Below are positions 16,604 through 26,033 of a stretch of 64,000 bases of DNA, piece by piece. The notes beneath the pieces are model-generated. The model saw nothing but the letters and a program-made list of their open reading frames with translations, was not told where the DNA came from and did not search any database. Positions within the stretch are counted from its first letter, which is position 1, and every line of letters begins with the position of its first letter. This DNA comes from Pedobacter frigidisoli (GTDB lineage Bacteria; Bacteroidota; Bacteroidia; Sphingobacteriales; Sphingobacteriaceae), in the NCBI RefSeq assembly GCF_004331675.1, contig NZ_SJSN01000020.1, forward strand, positions 1-64,000, written 5' to 3'. The position numbers and the translations under genes were made by a program.

Positions 16604-18019
16604 TTATTGGATGTTACCAAATTCCTTTTCAGAGTCTGGCACAGGTAAAACATAAACTTTATTATCGGCTACAACCTGAGTAAACGTGATTGACGGGAGA
16701 TTTAACCTCTTGTAATAGTAAAACAACTGTCCTTCACAAAGGAAATCTTTTCTATACTCTTTCAAAATTTCGGTCTGGACAGCTGCTGGAGTTAAGTTAG
16801 CAGCAAGGTTTGCCAAATTTCTGCTTGTACGGATGGTGTTCATGTATCCAATAGCTGCTGATGGATCTGTGTCTAAACTAGATTCTGCAGCGATATAGTA
16901 CATTTCAGACATTCTGATCAAAGGCAATCTATTTGCGGCAATTGGTAATGTGTTTTTTACCGGATTGATCTTTTGGGTGTATCTAAAGTCTCCAATGTCC
17001 TTTGTCGTATACACGTATCTGTAATCTGCAGAACCACCACTTGAAATTTCATATAAACTGCTCCACTCAGAGCTTGTAAAATACATGCCTACTGGTGCAG
17101 TTTCAGAAAAGGCAATATCATTTGCAGCCTGAAGCGTGTTGATGTTTAAGTTGAAGATTACCTCGGTTGAAAAAATCCCGTTTCCGCCAATGATCTGACT
17201 TACTATTGTGAATGGAAATTTAGCTGAAGCAATAACTTCTTTAGCGCAAATAAGTGCATTGGCCTTATCTCCTTTATAGAGATAAACTCTTGCCAATAAA
17301 GCTCTAACAGCGTAATAGTTAAATTTATACGGTCTGTCTCTTAAATAACCTCCAATAGGCACTACAACTGTACTACCGGCAACGATAGGATCAACCGGCC
17401 TAAGCATATCTGAAGCAACCTGCAAATCCGCGATAATTTGATCTAATACCTGACCAACTGTCGACTGAACAACATTATCTGGTTTAAACTCTGTGCGGTA
17501 AGGAATAGCTTTCGCAGCAAGACCTGCTGCTGCAGGAGATGGTGCAAAAAGGCGAAGCAGATCAAAATGATTAAAGGCGCGAAGACCATAAGCTTCTCCC
17601 CTGATGATTTGATAATCCGAACCTGTAAACATTCCTTTATCGACAGTGTTTAGGTTAGCAATTAGGTTATTAATGTTTGCAATAGTATTGTAACTACCCA
17701 TCCAAATGTTATCTATTCGAGCTCTAGTATTGGCAGCTAAATAATTGTATTGAGCGTCTTGGTAGTAATCGTGAGAACTCCGGAACTGTGTATAGTTTTT
17801 GCCGATTACATCTACAAAGCCGAAAGACAATTCCTTGCCATATAAGGCAGGCGTTGTCATGTTTACATAAACCCCTGTAAGCGCATCTTTAAAACCATTA
17901 ACGGTTTCAAAATTAGCAGAAGACTCAACCTGAGTTTTTGGTTGCACATCTAGCCATTTCTTACAAGAAGAAAGGGTAACAAGGCAAAATAATACGAGTA
18001 TGATTAATTTCGTTTTCAT
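16604..18019 (-). CDS. SusD/RagB-family nutrient-binding lipoprotein
   Basis: A 471-aa protein with a lipobox (TLSSCKKWLDVQPK) and the SusD start pattern after it. TPR-like helices follow (GEAYGLRAFNHFDLLRLFAPSP, then LLARVYLYKGDKANAL). The C-terminal RagB motif appears as LIRMSEMYYIAAESSL and a KEYRKDFLCEGQLFYYYKRL segment. It forms the lid over the SusC barrel encoded 9 bp upstream, binding nutrient at the cell surface. It is somewhat short for the family (typical 480-600). The ligand is unknown, and no carbohydrate-active enzyme lies in this operon. Confidence 0.93.
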   Translation of the reverse strand: MKTKLIILVLFCLVTLSSCKKWLDVQPKTQVESSANFETVNGFKDALTGVYVNMTTPALYGKELSFGFVDVIGKNYTQFRSSHDYYQDAQYNYLAANTRARIDNIWMGSYNTIANINNLIANLNTVDKGMFTGSDYQIIRGEAYGLRAFNHFDLLRLFAPSPAAAGLAAKAIPYRTEFKPDNVVQSTVGQVLDQIIADLQVASDMLRPVDPIVAGSTVVVPIGGYLRDRPYKFNYYAVRALLARVYLYKGDKANALICAKEVIASAKFPFTIVSQIIGGNGIFSTEVIFNLNINTLQAANDIAFSETAPVGMYFTSSEWSSLYEISSGGSADYRYVYTTKDIGDFRYTQKINPVKNTLPIAANRLPLIRMSEMYYIAAESSLDTDPSAAIGYMNTIRTSRNLANLAANLTPAAVQTEILKEYRKDFLCEGQLFYYYKRLNLPSITFTQVVADNKVYVLPVPDSEKEFGNIQ

Positions 18020-18028
18020 GAGTTCCTA

Positions 18029-21000
18029 TTAAAAATTAGCATTTAATGATAGAGACATTGTTCTCGCAAAAGGATAATCTAATCCTCGCTCCGTTTTAAC
18101 GGCACCTATCCTAGCGATATCGTTTAAATTCATGTTCAGACTAAGATTTGTGAGCTTTAATTTTTTGATGAAGCTTGACTTTCCAAAATCATATCCCATG
18201 TTTATAGAAGAAAATATCAATTCACTGTTATTTTGAACAAATCTTGAAGTAGGTCTCGTTACGGTTAAATCAGCGATATTTTTATATAGGCTCTGATCGC
18301 CTGGAACTTTCCATCTATCTTCTAGTACCCGAACATCTACGTTATTATTCAAGTTTGCATTTTCGACACGATTAACCAGCGTAGTGTTGTACACTTGGCC
18401 TCCAAGGCGATAACTAAATGCGAAATTCATAGTAAGTCCGTGATATCCAAAATTAGCACCAAAGGAACCATTGTATTTTGCGGTGGCATCACCCACTACA
18501 ACTTGATCAGCAGCATTCCAAAGAAAGGTTTTTGAACCATCTTTTTTAACAAAGATTTCCTTACCAGTAGCAGGATCAATTCCAAGTGACGGAACTGCCC
18601 ATATTGCAGATAACGATTGGCCTTCTGCAAAACGTGTTACTGGCCTACTAGTAGGTCGCCCTTCGGCAGCAGGACTTGTTCCATTAAGAATGGCATCTTG
18701 TTGTTTGTTGATTTGTTGAAGTGCTTCTGATACCTTTCTAACTTTGTTCGTATTCTGAGCAACATTTGCAAACACTGAGATGTAAGTCTGGCTTTTAGCT
18801 TTTGTATAAAGTCGTGCGTTAACATTGATTTGATATCCCTGATTTCTAGTTTCACCAACGTTAGCACGATAGCTCGCAAATCCTGCTGAAGGAGCAACAG
18901 TCTGATCAGAAATCAAGTCCTTTGTATCGTTCATATAAAAATCCAAAACAAAAGACACTCGTTTAAATAAACTTCCACTAAGTCCGATATTTTTATCTTC
19001 CACTTGTTGCCATTTTAAATCAGGATTAGCTAATGAAAGTAGTTTTAAACCAATTTCACCATTGTAAGACTGATTGGTAACGTAGGTATAGGTCGCTAAA
19101 TTCTGATATGAGCTAAAGTTTTGTGTACCAGTTGTTCCTATTGTTCCTTTTAATTTAAGCTGATCGACAAACGTTACTGATTTCATGAATGGCTCACGAT
19201 AGATATTCCAGCCCAAACCTGCTGACCAGAAACTACCCCAGCGTTTGTTAGCACCAAATTGAGAACTTGCATTTGCTCTGTATGAGAAGTCTGCAAGATA
19301 TTTGTTATCATAAGAATAGTTGACCGCCGAGGTGATACCTATGTTTCTTGAAGTACTTTCTGTACCGCTAGCTTTGCTTCCTGGCAAGTACTGATTTCCG
19401 AAAGAAATGTCGTCCAACTTATCGTTAGGAAAACCTACAGCACTCATTCCATTGCTACTGTTTTTGTTTTGCTGCACGCTATAAAAAACGTTCGAAAACA
19501 CCTGGCTTTTACCTGCAGTAAATGAGTATGCAGCTCCAAAATCAGAGCTTACACTACTGCTCTTACCGTTCATCACATCATATTGCCCACGGTTAAGGTA
19601 GTTTGGAGACGTGATAGACACACCCATATATTCTACCGCAGTTGCTGGCAAAAACCTATCTGAGTTATTATTTTGCATGGTCACTCCAACTCTGCCAGTA
19701 AACCTAAGGTTTTTCATAGCCTCGTATTCAGCGTAAAAATTCTCCGTGATGTTAGTATACTGCGACTGATCCTTAGTGTTTATCGTTGAGTTAAACATCG
19801 GATTATAAACGGTCGCACCAAAAGAGTTATACGATGGGATTATCGCTCCGCGCTCATCATAAATTTTCCAGTATGGATTCATCTGGGCATACGCCGAGAA
19901 GTTTCCATAAGGTGAATTCTTAGACTTACTTTGGTCTATTGTTAAGTTATTATTAAATGAAAAATTATTCTTTCTGTATTGTAAACTAACCGAACCAGAA
20001 ATATTATCACGATCAGAACCTCTCATCACGCCAGTTATACCATTGTAATTAATACCTGCAGAATAGCGAATTGCATCATTACCTCCATCTATATAGATGT
20101 TATGCTTTTGTCCAACACCATTCTGTAACGGTTGCGATAACCAATAGGTATCAACACCACTTAGCGCTTGTTTCAATGTTGCGCTATACTGTTGAGTAAG
20201 TCCAAACTGAAGCTCTGGATATAGAGAAGTGTACTTTCCGGAAAGTAATTCTACCTGAATTTTTTCTAATGAATTGGTAAGGTGATAACTTGAAAGATCA
20301 GGGGCAGTAACGTTGATGCTAGAAGAATAAGAAATCCTAAGATTTCCAGCAACAGGTTTGATGGTTTCTACTACAACTACACCATTTCCAGCTTTCGAAC
20401 CATAAATAGCTTTTGCTGTAGCATCCTTCAGTATGGTAATACTGGCTACCATATTCATTGGCAAATCATAAATGCGTTGAATTGTGGCCTCAAAACCGTC
20501 TAAGATAAATAATGGTAAATTTGGCGCATTTGGGTATGTTGCATTCAAAGTTAAATCTGGCACACTTGTAGCACCACGAACAATAACCTCAGGAATTCTG
20601 TTGGGATCAGATCCCGCTGATGAATTATCCACAATTCGAAAAGAAGGATCTAGGATGGCTAGACTTTGAAGTACGTTGATATTACCAACTCTCTTGAGCT
20701 CTTGTCCACTAAAAGTAGCCGCAGAACCTGTAAAAGTCTCAGCTTTTCTCGTAAATAGACCGTTTACAACTACATCTTTCATAGCTTGTACACTTTCCTT
20801 TAAGCTTACAGAAATACTTCCGGGACCGGTAATGGTTATTTCTTTAGGTTCAAAACCGATATAGCTAAATCTAAGCACACCACCTTTTTCCACTTGTATA
20901 GTAAAAACCCCTTTGGCGTCGGCGGCTGTTTTCGCAATTTTGGAAGATACGTTTGCATTTTGAATTGGCCCTCCTGTAGCCCCATCAGTTACTTTACCAG

Positions 21001-21475
21001 TGATGGTATAAATAGTGTCGGCCGCTACATGAGCTACTTCTTTTTCCTCCTCGTTTTTTACTGGGCTTTTTTTGGGAAGTTTAGTGATTACAATTCTCTT
21101 GCCTTCTTGTTTAAAGGTTAGTCCAGAGCCTGAAAGCAGTTGTGTTAATAGATCGCTAACCGTCAACTTGGTGCTCGCACTATTTTGAATCCTGATCGAA
21201 GCAACATCGTCATTCCTATAAAGAAATGTAAAAGCTGTTTGTTGTTCGATCTTTCTAAAAACACTGGTTAATGTTTCTCCATTAAGTGCGATAATTACCT
21301 CAACACGGTTAATCTCTTGGCCTTTTACTGAAGAGGCAAGTAGAACTCCGGTAGACAGTACGGTAAGAAAACTCCATAGTAAACTTATTCGCATAATTAA
21401 TTTTATTTTTTGGTATTTTGGTACAGTTGGGGCAATATTTTCCCTGCATTTTGCATCTATTGCAAAAAAAGTCAT
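18029..21475 (-). CDS. SusC/RagA-family TonB-dependent transporter with STN domain
   Basis: An 1148-aa protein. The start at 21475 gives a 27-residue leader before the hydrophobic signal core (MRISLLWSFLTVLSTGVLLA); the internal ATG at 21394 is an alternative. Order: STN secretin/TonB N-terminal domain (about 55-130; SVFRKIEQQTAFTFLYRNDD), carboxypeptidase-like sandwich (ITGKVTDGATGGPIQNANV), plug with SusC signature (VVVNGLFTRK; ILKDATAKAIYGSKAGNGVV), then the barrel. The STN domain is the mark of transporters that signal to a FecR anti-sigma factor, which is encoded directly upstream. Ligand binding outside should therefore release the sigma factor and raise expression of this operon. Confidence 0.95.
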   Translation of the reverse strand: MTFFAIDAKCRENIAPTVPKYQKIKLIMRISLLWSFLTVLSTGVLLASSVKGQEINRVEVIIALNGETLTSVFRKIEQQTAFTFLYRNDDVASIRIQNSASTKLTVSDLLTQLLSGSGLTFKQEGKRIVITKLPKKSPVKNEEEKEVAHVAADTIYTITGKVTDGATGGPIQNANVSSKIAKTAADAKGVFTIQVEKGGVLRFSYIGFEPKEITITGPGSISVSLKESVQAMKDVVVNGLFTRKAETFTGSAATFSGQELKRVGNINVLQSLAILDPSFRIVDNSSAGSDPNRIPEVIVRGATSVPDLTLNATYPNAPNLPLFILDGFEATIQRIYDLPMNMVASITILKDATAKAIYGSKAGNGVVVVETIKPVAGNLRISYSSSINVTAPDLSSYHLTNSLEKIQVELLSGKYTSLYPELQFGLTQQYSATLKQALSGVDTYWLSQPLQNGVGQKHNIYIDGGNDAIRYSAGINYNGITGVMRGSDRDNISGSVSLQYRKNNFSFNNNLTIDQSKSKNSPYGNFSAYAQMNPYWKIYDERGAIIPSYNSFGATVYNPMFNSTINTKDQSQYTNITENFYAEYEAMKNLRFTGRVGVTMQNNNSDRFLPATAVEYMGVSITSPNYLNRGQYDVMNGKSSSVSSDFGAAYSFTAGKSQVFSNVFYSVQQNKNSSNGMSAVGFPNDKLDDISFGNQYLPGSKASGTESTSRNIGITSAVNYSYDNKYLADFSYRANASSQFGANKRWGSFWSAGLGWNIYREPFMKSVTFVDQLKLKGTIGTTGTQNFSSYQNLATYTYVTNQSYNGEIGLKLLSLANPDLKWQQVEDKNIGLSGSLFKRVSFVLDFYMNDTKDLISDQTVAPSAGFASYRANVGETRNQGYQINVNARLYTKAKSQTYISVFANVAQNTNKVRKVSEALQQINKQQDAILNGTSPAAEGRPTSRPVTRFAEGQSLSAIWAVPSLGIDPATGKEIFVKKDGSKTFLWNAADQVVVGDATAKYNGSFGANFGYHGLTMNFAFSYRLGGQVYNTTLVNRVENANLNNNVDVRVLEDRWKVPGDQSLYKNIADLTVTRPTSRFVQNNSELIFSSINMGYDFGKSSFIKKLKLTNLSLNMNLNDIARIGAVKTERGLDYPFARTMSLSLNANF

Positions 21476-21526
21476 AAGTTTGGTTGGTTTAGTGATAATA
21501 CTTTACAGAGTTGAATAACGAACCAG

Positions 21527-21546
21527 CAGATATCTCTGGATATCTG
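21527..21546. promoter_or_regulatory. Palindrome between fecR-like and susC-like genes
   Basis: CAGATATC and GATATCTG form a perfect 8-bp inverted repeat with a 4-nt spacer (TCTG), about 50 bp before the susC-like start. This 175-bp gap is where an ECF-dependent promoter for susC would be expected. The repeat could be an operator, an mRNA hairpin or chance. Confidence 0.3.
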
Positions 21547-21650
21547 ACAGGCGCAGCAATAGGTTTCATACGTCCAATATGTTATCTGTTGCTGTTTCCT
21601 TTTTTATGGCGGCCTGCGATCGTTTGTTGCTAATAGGACTTCGGTTTTTT

Positions 21651-22613
21651 TCATGATTTGTTTGGTCTTATGGTGTACTGATTGTTTTTTTGGTCGTAAG
21701 TAAATTCTGCTCCGTTAAACTCACAAAGGGTTTGCATAAATTCGTTTAGATTTTCATCGGCAGTAAGTGATATTGTAGAATGCTTGCGTTTAAGGTCGTC
21801 GCCTAAAATTGTAATTTTCACGTTGAAGCGATTTTCTAGATGTTCACAAATGGCTGAAAACTCTAGATTATTGAGCAGGATATCCTGTTTAGTCCACGAC
21901 ATTTCTTGCACTGCATTTACATTAGCAAAAGTAGATTGACTAGTACGAAGCGATATGGTAACTTTTTTATTTGGCAGTAAATCTCCTATGGAACCCTCTT
22001 CTCCAGCTACATTTACCTTTCCTCTAATTACCCTTACAATAACTTCACTAGATCCTGGCTCTGCAACGATATCAAATGCTGTTCCCAGCACCGTTGTTTT
22101 GATTTTTCCGGAGTGCACCACGAAAGACTGATTGGATAAGTGACGAACATCGAAGAATGCACCTCCAGTAAGATAAACTTCTCTAGCTTTTAATCCTTTG
22201 AAACTTTTTGCAAAACTTATTTTACTTCCTTTTTTAAGAATAACCATACTGCCATCGGGTAATTGTACTAGGCTATTCGCCTTATCAACAACAGCAAGTG
22301 TTTGCAAGGATGGCTTGATTGATTCTGGGCTTATTCCCGGAAAAAATAACAGTTTTGTCATAAAAACTATCAATATACAGGCAGCTGCGACGGAGGTAAT
22401 TTGCCATAATCTCCGTTTTCGGGTAACCGACTTAGATCTTATTTTCTGCCACATCTCATCTTCTACTACTTGATAGCGACTTTCAGAAAATGGAACGGAG
22501 GTCACTTTCAGTTGTTCGTTATACCAACCTTCAACTATGGATCGTTCTTTAGTAGTACAGGTTCCGTCAAGGTATCGATCCAGGAGCTGGCTCGAGAGTT
22601 TTATTTTTTCCAT
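21651..22613 (-). CDS. FecR-family anti-sigma factor
   Basis: A 320-aa protein. The N-terminal cytoplasmic domain (about 1-85; LLDRYLDGTCTTKERSIVEG) would hold the sigma factor. One membrane segment follows (WQITSVAAACILIVFMTKLL, about 88-108). The periplasmic FecR domain starts at LPDGSMVILKKGSKISFAKS and has YLTGGAFFDVRH and VLGTAFDI motifs. A DUF4974-type C-terminal domain (about 240-320; LEFSAICEHLENRFNVKITI) probably contacts the STN domain of the SusC transporter. It is 96 bp downstream of the sigma gene on the same strand. Confidence 0.94.
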   Translation of the reverse strand: MEKIKLSSQLLDRYLDGTCTTKERSIVEGWYNEQLKVTSVPFSESRYQVVEDEMWQKIRSKSVTRKRRLWQITSVAAACILIVFMTKLLFFPGISPESIKPSLQTLAVVDKANSLVQLPDGSMVILKKGSKISFAKSFKGLKAREVYLTGGAFFDVRHLSNQSFVVHSGKIKTTVLGTAFDIVAEPGSSEVIVRVIRGKVNVAGEEGSIGDLLPNKKVTISLRTSQSTFANVNAVQEMSWTKQDILLNNLEFSAICEHLENRFNVKITILGDDLKRKHSTISLTADENLNEFMQTLCEFNGAEFTYDQKNNQYTIRPNKS

Positions 22614-22709
22614 AAGGTGCTGGTGGTCCTCAAAATCGCAAGGAAATAAGGACCCTTTATTATAAGTCGTAATAAAGAGGCACTGGTAGTAGAAAAAAAA
22701 TAAAAAAAT

Positions 22710-23309
22710 TTATTTAATTGGAATTTTGGAGTGCATTTCCATCAGAAGTGCTGTAACTAACACGGGATTTATAGTGTTTCGAATGATTTTAAGCGCATTT
22801 CCGATTTGTTTTTTCACCGTTTTATCAGAAATCCCGAGTTCGCGCGCAATTTCAGCATGAGAAAGATGTTGGTTTCTACTCATTTCAAAAATTTTCCTCA
22901 TTTTTTCGGGCAGCACTGCTACGGCCTTTTCGATTTGGATGATAAATTCCTTTTCAAGCAACTTGCCATCGGTGGCTACGGTAGAAGCTTCAGAATAATC
23001 GTACAAAGATAATAGATAGTTGTCCTTCGTATGGCCGTGCCTAATTTTATCAAGAACTCGGTATCTAACAGCTGAATATAGATATACCGAAAGTGAAAAC
23101 TGTATTTCAATGGATGCGCCTTTATTGAAAAGCGATATAAATACCTCTTGGATAACATCTTTTGCATCATCCTCATCTTGCAGAATTTTATTGGAGGATA
23201 TAAATAATAATGGCCAGTATCTTTTGTAAATTTCCTCATAAGCCTTCAAGTCGCCACTTTTGAAAAGGGACAGAAGATCTGTATCAGAAAATGTTTGATA
23301 AATGTGCAC
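22710..23309 (-). CDS. ECF RNA polymerase sigma factor, FecI-like
   Basis: A 199-aa protein starting with GTG at 23309. Region 2 is visible as YEEIYKRYWPLLFISSNKIL and DEDDAKDVIQEVFISLF. Region 4 is the helix-turn-helix LSHAEIARELGISDKTVKKQ near the C-terminus. The length and layout are those of the Bacteroidota sigma-70 family paired with FecR. It should direct transcription of the susC-like operon once released by the anti-sigma factor. The gene is first in the minus-strand cluster and has no other obvious regulator beside it. Confidence 0.94.
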   Translation of the reverse strand: MHIYQTFSDTDLLSLFKSGDLKAYEEIYKRYWPLLFISSNKILQDEDDAKDVIQEVFISLFNKGASIEIQFSLSVYLYSAVRYRVLDKIRHGHTKDNYLLSLYDYSEASTVATDGKLLEKEFIIQIEKAVAVLPEKMRKIFEMSRNQHLSHAEIARELGISDKTVKKQIGNALKIIRNTINPVLVTALLMEMHSKIPIK

Positions 23310-23433
23310 GTTATTTTTTGGTTACTTACAGGTTGTGGCGATTAGTACAATAATAATGATTAAATAACATTTAGCAAAGATTAGGGTTAATAAGAGTGGA
23401 GAATGGCGTTGCTATTCAATAGTACCTGACCAA

Positions 23434-23704
23434 AAATTAAAAGTGTCTAGCCTTTTTTCCGACCATGTTGTATTACAGCAACAAACAAAAGTGAATATCT
23501 GGGGATGGGCAACACCTGGAAACAAAGTTCAGGTAGCCGGAACGTGGGGTGAACAAGTTTCAACGGTGACTGGGAGCGACGGTAAATGGAAAGTAAAAAT
23601 TTCAACCCCTGTAGCTGGTGGACCTTACAGCGACCTTATTTAACAAAGAAGGATTACCAGCTGCAACGTTCACAACAGAAAACAATAATACCATAACTAA
23701 ATAA
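23434..23704 (+). pseudogene. Internally deleted sialate O-acetylesterase
   Basis: The first 65 codons match the N-terminus of secreted SASA-type sialate O-acetylesterases: SLFSDHVVLQQQTKVNIWGW, then a beta-sandwich segment and TPVAGGPYS. The reading then jumps. In the next frame, starting at the same place, it continues LFNKEGLPAATFTTEN, the typical extreme C-terminus of the same family, ending with TAA at 23702-23704. The whole catalytic GDSL-like core (about 400-500 residues) is therefore gone, with a one-base frame change at the junction. No clear signal peptide remains. It is a remnant of a deletion rather than a functional small protein. Confidence 0.75.
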
Positions 23705-24109
23705 CAGGCCCGCTTCCAGTTAAAAATTTTGGGTTACTCAGTTATTCTGAACGGTTTTATCATTGTCAATTCACACTTTATAAAAGGTAATAATCAAAAA
23801 TAATTTTCTCTTACATCAATATCCAAGACAAGTCAAGTTTCATCCACAGGTGATGTGACGGCTTTGAAATAACAACCAACAATTAATGCTCAGACTGTCC
23901 CGGAATTTCTGGAACGCCAGGATCATCAAGAATCTGTACTGCAGTAGCATCGCCGATATTTTTTCTATCCTGCAATTGGACATACCAATACAATTGACCC
24001 CTTCTCGCCAATTTATAAATATGTAGATAATCAATTGCTTACAACAAATCTATTGCTGGTGAGACGGGGTCAATCTACTAAGGTTTATCCACCAATTTGC
24101 TCAACTCAG
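23705..24109. other. Intergenic stretch, no supported gene
   Basis: AT-rich sequence of about 400 bp between the acetylesterase remnant and the HAD gene end. A short plus-strand open stretch near 23935-24109 reads plausibly (IYKYVDNQLLTTNLLL) but has no start and overlaps the HAD gene end. I see no RNA gene or repeat. Confidence 0.4.
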
Positions 24110-24832
24110 TTATGCAAAACTTTCTATAGAATTATTAGCTCTATTAATTAAAGGCATCAATTCAGACAGGTCATTCACTATCATGTCCGGATTTGATGTT
24201 TTCAACTGCTCGCCGGTGTGCGCTCCGGTGGTAATACCAATACTCATTCCACAACCCGCATTCTGGCCTTCCATAATATCGATTGTTGAATCACCAACCT
24301 TGATTACACTTTTGCTGTCGGTAATGTTGAAGCGCTTCATAGCAAATACAATCATATCTGGATCAGGTCTGTTGCGTGAGACATCTGTTGCAGTTACCAA
24401 TGCGTCGAATTCAACCCCTTCTCTCCATCCTAATTTATCGATAATTGCACATGCTGTATTTCTATCATAACCCGTATTCAAAACTGTTAAAATTCCTTTT
24501 TCCTTAAGCTTAGAAAATAATTCGATCACGTTTGGTTGTGGTAAAATCGCTTCATTTGCATAGGCATTCGTAAGCTCAATAATAAATGCCTCATATATTT
24601 TGGAGATCAGCGTCTCATCTTCCTCACCATAAAAATTAGCCAGCAGCGAGCGAATTGCCTGTCTTTTTTCTTTTCCTGCCCCTAGTTCCAATACTTGAGA
24701 TAGGTTAAGTTCAAATCCCGCATCATTGATTGCATTCAATAGCGTTTTATAGACAAGATTATCTTCATTTACAGTGGTGCCCGCCATGTCGAATACCACC
24801 ATTGAAATATTTTCCATTTTCATTATCTTCAT
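24110..24832 (-). CDS. Phosphonatase-like HAD hydrolase
   Basis: A 240-aa protein; start at 24832, with in-frame ATGs 9 and 15 bp inside as alternatives. HAD motif I is VVFDMAGTTV (the Asp nucleophile and a DxxGTT variant typical of phosphonatase-like proteins), motif II is the Thr in LNTGYDR, and motif III/IV is VIKVGDSTIDIMEGQNAGC. The cap is alpha-helical, and an 'AGCGMSIGITTGAHT' loop matches the phosphonatase-like subfamily. It probably hydrolyses a small phosphorylated metabolite. The usual partner genes for aminoethylphosphonate degradation are absent, so a phosphonate role is not supported by context. Confidence 0.88.
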   Translation of the reverse strand: MKIMKMENISMVVFDMAGTTVNEDNLVYKTLLNAINDAGFELNLSQVLELGAGKEKRQAIRSLLANFYGEEDETLISKIYEAFIIELTNAYANEAILPQPNVIELFSKLKEKGILTVLNTGYDRNTACAIIDKLGWREGVEFDALVTATDVSRNRPDPDMIVFAMKRFNITDSKSVIKVGDSTIDIMEGQNAGCGMSIGITTGAHTGEQLKTSNPDMIVNDLSELMPLINRANNSIESFA

Positions 24833-24875
24833 ATTATTGTTCGGTGATTTAATGAATCATCGTCACCAACAATGT

Positions 24876-26024
24876 TTAGCGTTGCGCCATGGCCTCATTT
24901 TTCCATGCACTGATGAAGGGATTTATAAGCACCTTAATCTCCTCTTCCTGCTGGAGCACGTTGAAGAGCTGCTCGTAATCGACCTGCATCAATTCGATCA
25001 CATGCGGTAGCGTGCAATATTTACCATCCCTGTATTTCTTGAGGTACCAGATAATAGCCGTTAGAAAATTGATTGGACTCTCCACAAAGAAATCTCCCTG
25101 CTTTTTGATCCAGTCCCGGTTGAGGCCCATCATGATCGTTCTACTCGCCTCCGTGGCATCGGTGATGTCGGTCATCGCAGCGGGATCCAGAGGATTACAG
25201 CGGTGGGTGCGGTTAAGGTCATCAAAATTGATCACATAAAACCTTGGCCTCACCTTATAGCGATCGATATATTTTAGCAAGGAATTATAAGCGATGACTG
25301 AGAGGTCATCATACTTAAAATCATAGATAAACATGCTAAATCCTTTCCCCATAAGCTGGTCAATCAGATGTCTAATCACAAAATAGGATTTCCCTGCTCC
25401 AGGGGTTCCAGCGACCAGCAATCCGCGGAATAAATTGATGAGATTAATCCAGCTGTCCCGCAGCTCCCCCTTATAACGATATTTGGCGGGTAGGTTTACA
25501 GAGTATTCGTTTTCCAGTAATCTTTCTTCTTGGGGAAAGGTTTCATTTTCGGTGTTGAAGATGTCCTTGGCTAGGCTTTGCTTAATTCGCCTGGATATCC
25601 ATGTGCCAGAGGCGAGAATTAAAAGAAATCCAATGAGGGTCGCCAGGCAGTAAAGACTGACCACCAGGCTAAGCGACATCCTTAAATACAAAAAAAATAT
25701 AGCGCTGAAATAAAGCAACGTTCCACTAGTCATGTAAACAAGGATCTGTTTGAGAGTAACATTCTCATCTTTCTTCCCCTTTACCCCTAATAGTGAAATC
25801 GCCAAAAAAACCAGCGCAAAAATCTTGGCCAGCCACCAGCCATCAAAGACTTCCAGCTTTGCAAGTTGGGCAACTATTTTATCGGTAATCTTCGAATGCC
25901 ATCCCCATTGCAAGAACAGCTGAAAGAAACGGATATAGATATGCATGGCCAATAGAAAAACGCTGATTATCCTACTCAGATCGAGTATCTTCCTCAGTCC
26001 CTGTGTGTCTTCGCCCGTATTCAT
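24876..26024 (-). CDS. MobC/TraG-type coupling protein, 3'-truncated
   Basis: A 382-aa fragment of a VirD4-like type IV coupling protein. The N-terminus has about four membrane helices within residues 10-150 (YWFCY-type region). The soluble domain follows with Walker A GTPGAGKS and a Walker-B-like FSMFIYDFKYDDLSV. Full members are about 650 aa and continue past the point where this frame ends in FISAWKNEAMAQR, so the C-terminal ATPase half is missing. The protein would connect the relaxosome to a conjugation pore, but this copy should be inactive. It is 9 bp downstream of the relaxase gene in a mob operon. Confidence 0.85.
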   Translation of the reverse strand: MNTGEDTQGLRKILDLSRIISVFLLAMHIYIRFFQLFLQWGWHSKITDKIVAQLAKLEVFDGWWLAKIFALVFLAISLLGVKGKKDENVTLKQILVYMTSGTLLYFSAIFFLYLRMSLSLVVSLYCLATLIGFLLILASGTWISRRIKQSLAKDIFNTENETFPQEERLLENEYSVNLPAKYRYKGELRDSWINLINLFRGLLVAGTPGAGKSYFVIRHLIDQLMGKGFSMFIYDFKYDDLSVIAYNSLLKYIDRYKVRPRFYVINFDDLNRTHRCNPLDPAAMTDITDATEASRTIMMGLNRDWIKKQGDFFVESPINFLTAIIWYLKKYRDGKYCTLPHVIELMQVDYEQLFNVLQQEEEIKVLINPFISAWKNEAMAQR

Positions 26025-26033
26025 GTTCTCAAT

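Noticed and set aside
24062..24075. Shared 'ggggtcaa' with 33168 as possible element borders
   Set aside because: Only eight bases and AT-rich context; could not be extended to a repeat.
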